Numbered from the stretch's first letter, positions 49,737-58,287 are shown. The stretch is DNA of 64,000 bases from Andeanibacterium fulvum (GCF_037154085.1 NZ_JBANRM010000001.1:930001-994000); one strand, 5' to 3'. The notes: generated by a model from the sequence alone, not told the origin. Numbers and translations are program-made.

Positions 49737-50663
49737 ATGCAGTTCGTAGCCCTGGCCTCCGGCCTCCTCTTTGCCTCCAGCCTCACGCTCACTTTTGCCG
49801 ACGCAGCCTGGGCCGCCTCGCGCGAGGGCACGCAGACAGCACGGGCTGCCCCTGCTCGCACCGCTCCTGCCCGCGCGATTGCCAAACAGACCATCAGCTA
49901 TGGCAGGGACAAGCTCCAGACGCTGGATTTCCATTCGGCGAAGACCACGCGCGGGCCTGCGCCGCTGGTGATGTTCGTGCATGGCGGCGGCTGGTCCAAG
50001 GGCAGCAAGGATAATGCGACCGGCAAGGACAAGGCCCCGCATTACACGGGCGAAGGCTATAACTTCGCCACGATCGATTACCGGCTGGTGCCCAAGGCAA
50101 CGGTGGAACAGCAGGCGCAGGACGTGGCCGACGCACTCAAGGCCCTGCTCGACCGTGCGGGCCAGCTTGGCATCGACAAGAGCCGGGTGGTGCTGATGGG
50201 CCATTCGGCCGGGGCGCATCTGGTGGCGCTGGTCGGTACCGATCCGCGCTATCTGAAGGCGGCCGGCCTGTCCGAACGGGACATTGCCGGAGTGATCCCG
50301 ATCGACGGCGCCGCCTATGACGTGCCCGAACAGATGAAGGCGGCACGCGGGCCGTGGCTGGGCAATATGTTCGGCAACGCATTCGGCAAGGACCCGGCCC
50401 GGCAGCGCGAACTTTCGCCCACCTTCCACTCGGCAAAGCCCAATGCCCCCGCTTTCCTGATCCTCCACGTCCAGCGCGCCGACGGCATCCGCCAGAGCAA
50501 CGCGCTTGCCGACGCCCTGCGCAAGGCAGGCACGGATGTGACGGTGAAGAGCTTCCCCGGCAAGGGCCTCAAGGGCCACATGACCATCAATCGCAGCCTG
50601 GGCGATCCGGACTATGCCGCGACCAAGGCCGTGGATGACTGGCTGAAGCGGATTTTCGGGTAG
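49737..50663 (+). CDS. Exported alpha/beta hydrolase (esterase-like)
   Basis: A 308-residue alpha/beta hydrolase with a signal peptide (about 1-27, ending AAWAA). The oxyanion-hole motif HGGG is at 82-85, the nucleophile elbow GHSAG has S157, and the catalytic His is likely in LKGHMTIN near the C-terminus. The HGGG form places it among carboxylesterase/BD-FAE-like enzymes. The start ATG at 49737 begins the signal peptide; the in-frame upstream part has none. The substrate is unknown. Confidence 0.85.
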   Translation: MQFVALASGLLFASSLTLTFADAAWAASREGTQTARAAPARTAPARAIAKQTISYGRDKLQTLDFHSAKTTRGPAPLVMFVHGGGWSKGSKDNATGKDKAPHYTGEGYNFATIDYRLVPKATVEQQAQDVADALKALLDRAGQLGIDKSRVVLMGHSAGAHLVALVGTDPRYLKAAGLSERDIAGVIPIDGAAYDVPEQMKAARGPWLGNMFGNAFGKDPARQRELSPTFHSAKPNAPAFLILHVQRADGIRQSNALADALRKAGTDVTVKSFPGKGLKGHMTINRSLGDPDYAATKAVDDWLKRIFG

Positions 50664-50668
50664 TTCAT

Positions 50669-50809
50669 CCCCTCCCCGGCACGGGAAGGGGGACCGTGCG
50701 AAGCCCGGTGGTGGGGGCTGGCCCGACAGTGCGAACTTGAAGGGCAGGCCTTATCGCCCGTGCCCCTCCACCACCCTGCGGGTGGTCCCCCTCCCCTGTC
50801 AGGGGAGGA
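50669..50809. repeat. GGGGAGG-type palindromic pair overlapping the hisZ end
   Basis: Left copy CCCCTCCCCGGCACGGGAAGG... to GGTGGTGGGGGC (50669-50718) and right inverted copy GCCCCTCCACCACCCTGCGG... to CAGGGGAGG (50762-50809). It is the same family as 6369-6481. The hisZ stop codon (50799-50801) and its last two sense codons lie in the right copy. Confidence 0.85.
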
Positions 50810-51932
50810 TATGCGCCGCGCCGCCTTCCAGCACATGCGAACAGCCCAGCGTGGCCGCATCATCCGCATCCGAAAGCGCGGCAATCGTGCGCCAACCTTC
50901 CGCGCGCAGCTTCGCGGCTGCCGCAGGATCGTGGCCCAGCGGAAGGAACACCGCCTCGCGCGCGGCGCCATTGGCGGCCACGTCGATCAGCGGATCGGGA
51001 TAGAGCGAGAAGCCGGTTGCGGCCTCGCCGCCGCCCTGTTCCCCGGCGGCATCGCCGCTGATCCGGTAAGTGCCGCCGCGCCCCAGCAACCCGCGGACGC
51101 CTTCGGCATAGATCGTGAAGCCGAACCAGCTCTGATATTCGAAGCCGTGCCGTTCCGTGGGATCGAGCGTCAGCCGGGCAGCACCAGCAACGCGCGATGC
51201 AATTTCCTTCAGGCCCAGGATGCGGCTTTCCAGCACGCCGCCCACATCGATGCCTGCCAGCTTTTCGATGGCGCTCTCAAACGGCCCGGTGGCGTAGAGC
51301 AGCGGCAGGTAGCTTTCGCCGCCCACAGCCTTGAGCCCGCCCGCATCCTTGGAATCGAGTTCGCGGCGCACTGCGTCGATTGCCTGCGGGTCGAGCGGCA
51401 GGATGCTGGTGGCCAGCGTGTCCACCAGATCGGGCAAAGTGAAGTCCACCGAAACCCCGGTCGCCCCGGCGGCCTTGGCGGCTTCGATTGCCATGGCGAC
51501 AATCTCGGCGGCGGCGGCGACACCGTCGCTGCCGATCAGTTCCGCGCCCACCTGCAGGCGTTCCCGACTGGGATCGAGCGCGTCGGCCTTGATCGTCGTC
51601 ACCGGGCCCGCATAGGCAAGGCGCAGCGGGCGCGGCGCGGCGGCAAGGCCGGTTTCGGCAATGCGGCCCACCTGCGGCGTGATGTCGCTGCGCAGGGCCA
51701 GCGTGCGCAGGCTGACGGGATCGATGAAGCGGAACATGCGGCGCGGCTGGATGCCGGCCATGCGCGCGGCGAGCGATTTCTCGAACTCGATCAGCGGCGG
51801 GCGCACGCGGTCATATCCATGCGCGTCCATCACATCCAGGATGGCACGCATGATCCGGGTGGCGGCAGCCGCGCTTTGCGGCAGCCGGTCTCCAAGCCCC
51901 TCGGGCAGCAGGTCGCGGTCGATATCGCTCAT
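50799..51932 (-). CDS. hisZ: ATP phosphoribosyltransferase regulatory subunit
   Basis: HisZ is a HisRS-like protein without aminoacylation activity that activates the short HisG in histidine synthesis. The 377-residue protein has the class II core: LPEGLGDRLPQSAAAATRIM, RMFRFIDPVSLRTLALRSDITPQVGRI, and GRGGTYRISGD (motif 3 region). hisG is not adjacent, so the pair is split from the usual neighbours. The C-terminus (AHILP) and stop codon come from a palindromic repeat. The start is ATG at 51932, 63 bases after (upstream of) the serA terminator in the divergent sense of reading. Confidence 0.92.
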   Translation of the reverse strand: MSDIDRDLLPEGLGDRLPQSAAAATRIMRAILDVMDAHGYDRVRPPLIEFEKSLAARMAGIQPRRMFRFIDPVSLRTLALRSDITPQVGRIAETGLAAAPRPLRLAYAGPVTTIKADALDPSRERLQVGAELIGSDGVAAAAEIVAMAIEAAKAAGATGVSVDFTLPDLVDTLATSILPLDPQAIDAVRRELDSKDAGGLKAVGGESYLPLLYATGPFESAIEKLAGIDVGGVLESRILGLKEIASRVAGAARLTLDPTERHGFEYQSWFGFTIYAEGVRGLLGRGGTYRISGDAAGEQGGGEAATGFSLYPDPLIDVAANGAAREAVFLPLGHDPAAAAKLRAEGWRTIAALSDADDAATLGCSHVLEGGAAHILP

Positions 51933-51995
51933 GTCGGAGAGCCCCTAACTCCTCGGGCTTGGCCTGTCGAACCCCCAATTGATGCAGGGCTCGCA

Positions 51996-52034
51996 AAAGG
52001 AAAGCCCGGCCCCGGAGAAAATCCGGGGCCGGGC
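51996..52034 (-). terminator. Rho-independent terminator of serA
   Basis: A 13-bp perfect stem, TCCGGGGCCGGGC (52022-52034) pairing with 52004-52016, loop of 5 bases, and on the minus strand a following TTTCCTTTT. It lies 28 bases after the serA stop. Confidence 0.88.
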
Positions 52035-52062
52035 CCATGGAGAGATGGTTATTGCAGGCGCC

Positions 52063-53649
52063 TTACGCGAAGTTGAGCGGCATCGCCCGCTTCACGCCCG
52101 GCAGGCTGCGAGCCTTTTCGAGCACTTCGGCCGGAACCGGCGTATCGACCGACAGCAGCAGCACGGCTTCGCCGCCAGCAGCCAGACGGCCGAGGTTGAA
52201 GGTACCGATATTGATGCTGTTTTCGCCCAGCAGAGTGCCGATACGGCCGATGAAGCCCGGCGCGTCTTCATTGACGATGTAGAGCATGTGGCCGGTCAGT
52301 TCGGCTTCGACCTTGATGCCGAACAGTTCGATCAGGCGCGGCTGGGAATTGCTGAACAGCGTACCGGCAACCGAACGCTCGCCCGCATCGGTCTTCACCG
52401 AAACACGGATCAGCGTGTGATAATCGCCTTCGCGCTCGGTCTTCACTTCGCGCACTTCAAGGCCGCGTTCCTTGGCGAGGAACGGAGCATTGACCATGTT
52501 CACCGTGTCCGAGTGGACGCGCAGGAAACCGGCGAGAACGGCCGCCACGATGGGCTTGGCGTTGAGTTCGGTCGCCGCGCCTTCGGTGTGGATCGAGATC
52601 CGCGGAACCGAACCATGCGTGAGCTGGCCCAGCAGCGAGCCGAGCTTTTCTGCCAGCGCCATATAGGGCTTCAGCTTCGGCGCTTCTTCGGCCGAAAGCG
52701 AGGGCATGTTCAGCGCATTGGTGACGCCGCCATTGACGAGGAAATCGCTCAGCTGGTCGGCCACCTGCAGCGCCACATTGACCTGTGCTTCGTTGGTCGA
52801 TGCGCCAAGGTGCGGGGTGCAGATGAAGTTCGGCGTGCCGAACAGCGGCGATTCCTTGGCCGGTTCCACTGCGAACACGTCCAGCGCAGCGCCTGCGACA
52901 TGGCCGGAATCCAGCGCTTCCTTGAGGGCCGCTTCATCGACCAGACCGCCGCGGGCGCAGTTGATGATCCGCACGCCCTTCTTGGTCTTGGCGATGTTTT
53001 CCTTCGACAGGATGTTGCGGGTCTGGTCGGTCAGCGGGGTGTGCAGCGTGATGAAGTCCGCACGGGCGAGCAGATCGTCCAGTTCGACCTTCTCGATGCC
53101 CAGTTCCACGGCGCGTTCGGCCGAAAGGAACGGGTCATAGGCGACGACCTTCATCCGCAGGCCCAGCGCACGATCGGCCACGATGCCGCCGATATTGCCG
53201 GCACCGATCAGGCCCAGCGTCTTGCCGGTGAGTTCCACACCCATGAAGCGGTTCTTTTCCCACTTGCCGGCCTGGGTCGAAGCGTCGGCTTCGGGCAGCT
53301 GGCGGGCGAGCGCGAACATCAGGGCGATGGCGTGTTCGGCAGTGGTGATCGAATTGCCGAAGGGGGTGTTCATCACCACCACGCCCTTTGCCGAGGCATA
53401 GGGGATGTCGACATTGTCGACGCCGATACCGGCGCGGCCGATCACCTTGAGGTTCTTGGCGGCGTCGAGCACTTCCTTGGTCACCTTGGTCGACGAACGG
53501 ATGGCAAGGCCATCGTAGTCGCCGATGCGGGCGATCAGCTGTTCCGGGGTTTCACCGGTAATCACGTCCACGTCGCAGCCGCGCGCTTCGAAGATGCGGG
53601 CGGCGTTGGGGTCCATCTTGTCCGAAATGAGGACTTTGGGCTTGGTCAT
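52063..53649 (-). CDS. serA: D-3-phosphoglycerate dehydrogenase
   Basis: SerA oxidises 3-phosphoglycerate, the first step of serine synthesis. The 528-residue protein is the long form: an NAD-binding core (LGLIGAGNIGGIVADRALG; INCARGGLVDEAAL with the catalytic Arg; TPHLGASTNEAQ with the His), an intervening domain (about 315-450) and a C-terminal ACT domain (about 455-528), which often mediates serine feedback. The start is ATG at 53649 (MTKPKVLISDKMD). It follows serC in the same direction after 158 bases that hold two repeats. Confidence 0.97.
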   Translation of the reverse strand: MTKPKVLISDKMDPNAARIFEARGCDVDVITGETPEQLIARIGDYDGLAIRSSTKVTKEVLDAAKNLKVIGRAGIGVDNVDIPYASAKGVVVMNTPFGNSITTAEHAIALMFALARQLPEADASTQAGKWEKNRFMGVELTGKTLGLIGAGNIGGIVADRALGLRMKVVAYDPFLSAERAVELGIEKVELDDLLARADFITLHTPLTDQTRNILSKENIAKTKKGVRIINCARGGLVDEAALKEALDSGHVAGAALDVFAVEPAKESPLFGTPNFICTPHLGASTNEAQVNVALQVADQLSDFLVNGGVTNALNMPSLSAEEAPKLKPYMALAEKLGSLLGQLTHGSVPRISIHTEGAATELNAKPIVAAVLAGFLRVHSDTVNMVNAPFLAKERGLEVREVKTEREGDYHTLIRVSVKTDAGERSVAGTLFSNSQPRLIELFGIKVEAELTGHMLYIVNEDAPGFIGRIGTLLGENSINIGTFNLGRLAAGGEAVLLLSVDTPVPAEVLEKARSLPGVKRAMPLNFA

Positions 53650-53672
53650 GGGATTTGTGTCCTTATGTCCTC

Positions 53673-53739
53673 TCCCCTTGCGGGAGAGGATGGGAAGACT
53701 TGGCGGCCTACCGCCTAGTCGAACCTGGAGAGGGGGCTC
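53673..53739. repeat. CCTCTCCCCTTGCGGGAGAGG repeat unit
   Basis: This unit matches the right arm of the long inverted repeat at 9747-9896: the same CCTCTCCCCTTGCGGGAGAGG hairpin, then a variable middle part with CTTGGCGGC and CCTAGTCG, and a GGAGAGGGGG end. Confidence 0.8.
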
Positions 53740-53757
53740 AATGCCAGCGCTTCGCGC

Positions 53758-53798
53758 ACCCCTCTCCCCAACCCTCTCCCACAAGGGGAGAGGGAGTT
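53758..53798. repeat. CCCTCTCCCACAAGGGGAGAGGG hairpin
   Basis: CCCTCTCCC-ACAA-GGGGAGAGGG is a near-perfect hairpin, preceded by CCCCTCTCCCCAA. It lies about 10 bases after the serC stop and may end or stabilise the serC transcript, though serA is probably read through. Confidence 0.7.
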
Positions 53799-53807
53799 AA
53801 ACGGAGA

Positions 53808-54953
53808 TCAGGCAGCGGCCAGAGCGGCCTTGGTTTCGGCATAGGCCCAGTCGAGCCAGGGGCCGAGCGCCTCGATATCGGCGGTGTCGACAGTGGCGCC
53901 GCACCAGATGCGCAGGCCCGGAGGGGCATCGCGATATCCGGCGACGTCATAGGCCGCGCCTTCCTTCTCCAGCAGTCCGGCGAATTGCTTGATGAAGTCG
54001 GCATCGGCGCCTTCGACCGAGAGGCAGACCGAGGTCTTGGAACGGGTGCCCATGTCGGCCGCGAGGTGGCTCAGCCAGTCGCGTTCGGCCACGATCTTGT
54101 CCAGCGCCACGGCATTGGCGTCGCTGCGTGCCTGCAGGCCCTTGAGGCCGCCGAGGCCCTTGGCCCATTCCAGCGCGAAGATCGCATCTTCCACCGCCAG
54201 CATGGACGGGGTGTTGATGGTTTCGCCCTTGAACACGCCTTCGGCCAGCTTGCCCTTGGACATCAGGCGGAAGACCTTCGGCAGCGGCCAGCTGGGGGTA
54301 TATTCCTCCAGGCGCTGCACGGCGCGGGGGCCGAGGATCAGCACGCCATGGCCGCCCTCGCCGCCCAGCACTTTCTGCCAGGAGAAGGTGGCGACGTCGA
54401 TCTTGTCCCACGGAATGTCGTAAGCGAAGACGGCGCTGGTCGCGTCGGCGAAGGACAGGCCTTCGCGATCGTCGGGGATCCATTCGCCATCGGGAACGCG
54501 CACGCCCGAAGTGGTGCCGTTCCAGGTGAACAGCACGTCGTCCGACCAGTCGACCTTGTCGAGATCGGGCAGCTGGCCGTAATCGGCGCGCATCACATTG
54601 GCTTCGAGCTTGAGCTGCTTGACGGCATCGGTGACCCAACCTTCACCGAAGCTTTCCCAGGCCAGAGCCGTAACCCCACGTGCGCCCAGCATGGTCCACA
54701 TGGCCATTTCGAATGCGCCGGTATCGGAACCGGGCACGATGCCGATGCGGTGCGTATCGGGCAGCTCAAGCACTTCGCGCATCAGGTCGATGCAATAGGC
54801 AAGACGCGACTTGCCGATCTTGGCGCGGTGCGAGCGGCCGAGGGATTCGGTAGCGAGCTTTTCGGGGGAATATCCCGGCGGCTTGGCGCAGGGACCGGAA
54901 GAAAAGAAAGGACGCGCCGGCTTGGCCGCCGGACGGGCATTGGTATCAGTCAT
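53808..54953 (-). CDS. serC: Phosphoserine aminotransferase
   Basis: SerC transaminates 3-phosphohydroxypyruvate to phosphoserine with PLP. The 381-residue protein is of the alphaproteobacterial type: RPFFSSGPCAKPPGYSPEKL at the start, GIVPGSDTGAFEMAMW, and the PLP lysine in VATFSWQKVLGGEGGHG (K194). The ATG at 54953 (MTDTNARPAA) lies 7 bases after GAGGAGAG. Its leader can fold into two hairpins resembling the serC RNA motif, so expression may be controlled at that level. It is followed by serA. Confidence 0.96.
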   Translation of the reverse strand: MTDTNARPAAKPARPFFSSGPCAKPPGYSPEKLATESLGRSHRAKIGKSRLAYCIDLMREVLELPDTHRIGIVPGSDTGAFEMAMWTMLGARGVTALAWESFGEGWVTDAVKQLKLEANVMRADYGQLPDLDKVDWSDDVLFTWNGTTSGVRVPDGEWIPDDREGLSFADATSAVFAYDIPWDKIDVATFSWQKVLGGEGGHGVLILGPRAVQRLEEYTPSWPLPKVFRLMSKGKLAEGVFKGETINTPSMLAVEDAIFALEWAKGLGGLKGLQARSDANAVALDKIVAERDWLSHLAADMGTRSKTSVCLSVEGADADFIKQFAGLLEKEGAAYDVAGYRDAPPGLRIWCGATVDTADIEALGPWLDWAYAETKAALAAA

Positions 54954-55010
54954 GTAGACTCTCCTCACAGAGAGCACGCGCGGCGTTGGGACCGCGTGGC
55001 CCGCCGCCGC
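54954..55010 (-). ncRNA. Candidate serC leader RNA motif
   Basis: Read on the minus strand, GCGGCG (55005-55010) pairs with CGCCGC (54980-54985) around an inner GGGCC...GGTCCC stem, and then CTCTC...GAGAG forms a hairpin that includes the ribosome site of serC. Two hairpins directly upstream of serC in an alphaproteobacterium agree with the known serC motif (Rfam RF00517, to be confirmed by a covariance search). Confidence 0.5.
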
Positions 55011-55037
55011 ACTTAGTAGCGCTGCGGGGAGTGTCAA
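55010..55037 (-). promoter_or_regulatory. Promoter of serC
   Basis: On the minus strand TTGACA (55032-55037) and TAAGTG (55010-55015) are 16 bases apart; transcription would start close to the first hairpin of the leader. Confidence 0.5.
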
Positions 55038-55124
55038 GGCGAATTGCCGGGACGCGCGGCGATCCGCTTTTCGCAAACAGCCGTTTTAGTTGAAAATTAA
55101 CCGTCTTTGTCGCAGAATCACGCC

Positions 55125-55802
55125 ATGAAACGCGCATTCGCCCTGTTTCTCGCATCTGCCGCGCTCGGCGCCTGCTCGATGCTGCCGGGCGGAAGTTCGG
55201 GCAGCAGTTCCGGCCGCCAGGCCGTTCGCCCGGCCCAGCCCGCCTACGTCCCCAGCGCAGAGACTCGTCAATGCCTCACTCAGCTCGGCGCGGCCGAGGC
55301 GAGCTTCACTCCCCTGCCCGACAAATTTTACGGCGGCGGCTGCTCCACTGTGAACACTGTGCAACTTTCGGCACTTTACGGCGATGAGAGCCGCCCCCTC
55401 GGCCTCGCCAATATCGGCCCGGTCGCCTGCCCGGTGGCGAACAGTTTCGCCGGCTGGGCGCGTTACGGTGTCGACCGCGCCGCGCGGACAATCCTCGGCA
55501 GCCCTATCGCGCGGATCGAGACCTTCGGCAGCTATAGCTGCCGCAACGTCGCCGGCAGTTCGCGCCGGTCCGCCCATGCCACAGCCAATGCGATCGACGT
55601 ATCGGGCTTCGTCCTCGCCGATGGTCGCCGGATCAGCGTGAAGCAGGCGTGGAGCAGCGGCAATCCGGCAGAGCGGGAATTCCTGCGCGTCGTCCATGCC
55701 AGTGCGTGCAAGCGCTTCGGCACCGTGCTGGGGCCGGAATATAACGAAGCGCACAAGGACCATTTCCACCTCGAAGGAGGCGGCCGGCCGTTCTGCCGAT
55801 AG
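55125..55802 (+). CDS. Extensin-like lipoprotein
   Basis: A 225-residue protein of the extensin-like family PF06904, common in alphaproteobacteria. It has a lipoprotein signal peptide (lipobox LGAC, C17), a Ser/Gly-rich linker (about 20-40) and a cysteine-containing domain with SAHATANAIDVSGFVLADG and HKDHFHLEGG near the C-terminus, which resembles the metal site of D-Ala-D-Ala carboxypeptidase/LAS-type peptidases (H...D...HxH). A peptidoglycan-related role is plausible. The ATG at 55125 begins the signal peptide. Confidence 0.82.
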   Translation: MKRAFALFLASAALGACSMLPGGSSGSSSGRQAVRPAQPAYVPSAETRQCLTQLGAAEASFTPLPDKFYGGGCSTVNTVQLSALYGDESRPLGLANIGPVACPVANSFAGWARYGVDRAARTILGSPIARIETFGSYSCRNVAGSSRRSAHATANAIDVSGFVLADGRRISVKQAWSSGNPAEREFLRVVHASACKRFGTVLGPEYNEAHKDHFHLEGGGRPFCR

Positions 55803-55817
55803 GGTCTGCGGTGGCGC

Positions 55818-56453
55818 CTATTCCTGTTCGCTGATGGTCCTGCTCGGGCGATCCAGCTTCGCATCCAGATAGAGCCGCACCGCTTCGGCGACATGCTTGG
55901 CGCCGAGCTTTTCCATCATGTTCGCGCGATGGATTTCCACCGTCCGCGGACTGATTTCCAGCTCGCGCGCGATGAGCTTGTTCGAGCCGCCATTGACCAG
56001 CAGTTCGAGCACTTCGCCTTCGCGTTCCGACAGGTAACCGATCTTTTCCCGCGCCTCGATCATCCGGCGACGAGTGCGCGTCTGTTCGCGGGCGCGCTTT
56101 TCCACCCGTTCGAGCATGGCCGCGAAAGCTCCGTCCTCGATCGGCAGAAGGAGATAATCCAGCGCACCGAGGCTCACCGCCTCGACCACGCGCGAGACGG
56201 AAGCGTCTTCGGAAGCGATCACCAGCGGCAGGCACACGCCGAGCGTGTCGAGCGCAGCCAGAATCTCCGCCGCGCCGCTGCCGAGCTCGTCGTCGCGCAC
56301 GATAAGGATACCCTCGCGCGGTGGGTGCTTCGCGATTTCCTCAAGGCTCGCATACACTTCGGCATGATAGCCGAGTGCAAGCGCCAACCGGGCAGCCTCT
56401 GCCCGCGCTTTGATGTCGCGTTCGACGAAGTGGATGGTAAGAACCTGTCCCAT
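55818..56453 (-). CDS. LuxR/FixJ-type response regulator with degenerate receiver
   Basis: A 211-residue protein. The C-terminal domain is a clear LuxR-type helix-turn-helix (LSEREGEVLELLVNGGSNKLIARELEISPRTVEIH, about 141-175, then RANMMEKLGAKHVAEAV). The N-terminal domain aligns with receivers, but the acidic pair is VERD (10-13), the phospho-Asp position lies in IVRDDEL (51-57) with a shift, the conserved Thr is A80 and the conserved Lys is L103. Phosphorylation is therefore doubtful. No histidine kinase is adjacent. The start ATG at 56453 is chosen by the first strand. Confidence 0.82.
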   Translation of the reverse strand: MGQVLTIHFVERDIKARAEAARLALALGYHAEVYASLEEIAKHPPREGILIVRDDELGSGAAEILAALDTLGVCLPLVIASEDASVSRVVEAVSLGALDYLLLPIEDGAFAAMLERVEKRAREQTRTRRRMIEAREKIGYLSEREGEVLELLVNGGSNKLIARELEISPRTVEIHRANMMEKLGAKHVAEAVRLYLDAKLDRPSRTISEQE

Positions 56454-56469
56454 GCCCTCAAGGATGTGG

Positions 56470-56488
56470 GCATGCCCCCCTGGCATGC
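56470..56488. promoter_or_regulatory. Inverted repeat upstream of the response regulator
   Basis: Perfect arms GCATGCC (56470-56476) and GGCATGC (56482-56488), 5-base spacer, 17 bases before the start codon. It is a candidate autoregulatory site or leader hairpin. Confidence 0.35.
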
Positions 56489-56649
56489 ATTCCGACTTGG
56501 CGCCGTTTCAGGGCAATAAGATACCGTAAATTCGCACCAATATGTCAGAACAAGAGTAGAAATCGGTCCGAAGCGGATTTGAATTACGGAATTGCCCTTA
56601 AGGGCCCATCCGCGAGCAGCGATTCGAACGATCGTAGGAGGGCGAAAAA

Positions 56650-57390
56650 TCAGCCTTCGAAGCGGTAGTCCGGCAGGGCGTGGACGGCTTCCTTGAGCGA
56701 ATCGCCCCAGCGCGAGGAAATGGACAGGAAGTAAGGATCGTCCTTCTCGATCCGCCTTTCGTGCAGCGGCACGAAGCTGTCGCGGGCGATCACCATCAGG
56801 TCCAGCGGCATGCCGACCGAAAGGTTGGCCTTCAGGGTCGAATCGAAGCTGACCATGAGCAGCTTGACCGCATCCTCGAAATCCATGTCGCTTTCATAGC
56901 CGCGCAGCAGGATCGGGCGACCATATTTCGTTTCGCCAATCTGGAAGAAAGGCGTGTCCCAACTCGCCTCGATGAAATTGCCTTCCGGGTACAGCATGAA
57001 CAGCCGGGGCTGCATGCCCTTGATCTGGCCCGCCAGGATCATCGAAGCAGTGAAGCGCCCTTCCCCTTCCATCCCGTTGCCCACCTGGGAGGACTGGATG
57101 GTGGAGCGCAGCAGGCGACCGACTTCCACGGCCACCTGGAACATGCTCGGCGCTTCCAGCAGCGAGTTCTGCCGCTGGTCCGGCGCCTTGTTGCGTTCTT
57201 CCAACTGGCTGACCACAGCCTGGGTGGTGGCGAGATTGCCGGCCGTCATCAGGGTGATGATCCGTTCGCCCGGAACTTCCCAGTGAAACATCTTGCGAAA
57301 GGTGGAGATGTTATCGACGCCCGAATTGGTGCGGGTGTCGCTCATCAGCACCAGCCCCTTTTCCAGCATCATGCCCACGCAATACGTCAC
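56650..57390 (-). CDS. Anbu, proteasome-homologue protease
   Basis: A 246-residue Ntn-hydrolase of the Anbu family (COG3484), the bacterial ancestral-type beta subunit. It begins MTYCVGMMLEKGLVLMSDTRT; after Met removal the catalytic Thr is residue 1, and the Asp (D18 in the full chain) and Lys (K33, in TFRKMF) complete the proteasome-type site. Anbu assembles into open helical or ring oligomers in studied species; substrates are unknown. The start is GTG at 57390. It is the last gene of an operon with ATP-grasp, alpha-E and transglutaminase-like genes. Confidence 0.93.
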   Translation of the reverse strand: MTYCVGMMLEKGLVLMSDTRTNSGVDNISTFRKMFHWEVPGERIITLMTAGNLATTQAVVSQLEERNKAPDQRQNSLLEAPSMFQVAVEVGRLLRSTIQSSQVGNGMEGEGRFTASMILAGQIKGMQPRLFMLYPEGNFIEASWDTPFFQIGETKYGRPILLRGYESDMDFEDAVKLLMVSFDSTLKANLSVGMPLDLMVIARDSFVPLHERRIEKDDPYFLSISSRWGDSLKEAVHALPDYRFEG

Positions 57391-57466
57391 TTCGAATCCC
57401 CTGACTCTGATCCTTCAACAGCCATTGCGGGCGATCCCGCCCGTGGCAATACCGCTGCCCTGAAGA

Positions 57467-58282
57467 TTACTGTTCCACGGTCTGCTGTTCTACCGCCAAT
57501 GCGACGTGCAGTTCTTCCTGCGCCGCGCCGAAGCTGATCCCGGTCACCGGAGCCGCCTCGCCATAGTCCCGCCCGGTCGCGACGCGAACATAGCGCGGAT
57601 CGGGCGAAATCCCGTTCGACACGTCGAAGCCGACCCAGCCGAGCCCTTCGACATGGGCCTCTGCCCAGGCATGGGTCGCTTCCTGATGGACGCGGTCGTC
57701 CATCATCAGATAGCCCGATACGTAACGCGCCGGAATGTCGAGCGCCCGCGCGGCGCCGATGAAGATATGCGCATGGTCCTGACACACGCCCACGCCTTCG
57801 GTCAGGGCCTCTTCGGCAGTGGTATGGACATGCGTCACGCCGGTTTCATAGCGCACCGCCTCGCGGATCGCGTCCGAAAGGCCGTGCAGCATCGTCAGCG
57901 CATCTCCGTCGTGGCGGCGCACCTGGGCAATGAGCGAACGCATCTTCGCGCCCGGCTTCGTCCGCGCAGTCTGGGACAGGAACGCCCAGAGCGGCAAATG
58001 TCCGGCGTGCCAGCCCATGACACCGGCCTTGTCCTGTGTTTCGACCGTGCCTTCGCAATGGATCACCACTTCCTGCGCACCCGGCAGCACCGAGATCAGC
58101 GTGGTGTGGTTCCAGTTCTGGTCGTCATATTCCAGTTCGAGCTTCGCCCCCTCATAGGTCATCGACCAGGACAGGATCTCCTGCCCATGCGTGGCCTTGG
58201 GCGTGAGGCGCAGGCGCTGGAGCCCATGCGCGACCGGATCTGCGAAACGGTAGTGAGTGGTATGGCGGATGGAGAGGCGCAT
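57467..58282 (-). CDS. Transglutaminase-like cysteine protease-fold protein
   Basis: A 271-residue protein with an N-terminal beta domain (bacterial transglutaminase-like N-terminal region, about 1-90) and a papain-like core. The triad is complete: C167 in EGVGVCQDHAH, H204 in ATHAWAEAH, and D220 in GWVGFDVSNG. It has no signal peptide, so it acts in the cytoplasm, as do its operon partners. The start is ATG at 58282, 5 bases after the alpha-E stop. It may cut or join amide bonds on peptides made by the ATP-grasp partner; this is inference from the gene set. Confidence 0.92.
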   Translation of the reverse strand: MRLSIRHTTHYRFADPVAHGLQRLRLTPKATHGQEILSWSMTYEGAKLELEYDDQNWNHTTLISVLPGAQEVVIHCEGTVETQDKAGVMGWHAGHLPLWAFLSQTARTKPGAKMRSLIAQVRRHDGDALTMLHGLSDAIREAVRYETGVTHVHTTAEEALTEGVGVCQDHAHIFIGAARALDIPARYVSGYLMMDDRVHQEATHAWAEAHVEGLGWVGFDVSNGISPDPRYVRVATGRDYGEAAPVTGISFGAAQEELHVALAVEQQTVEQ

Positions 58283-58287
58283 GGCTT

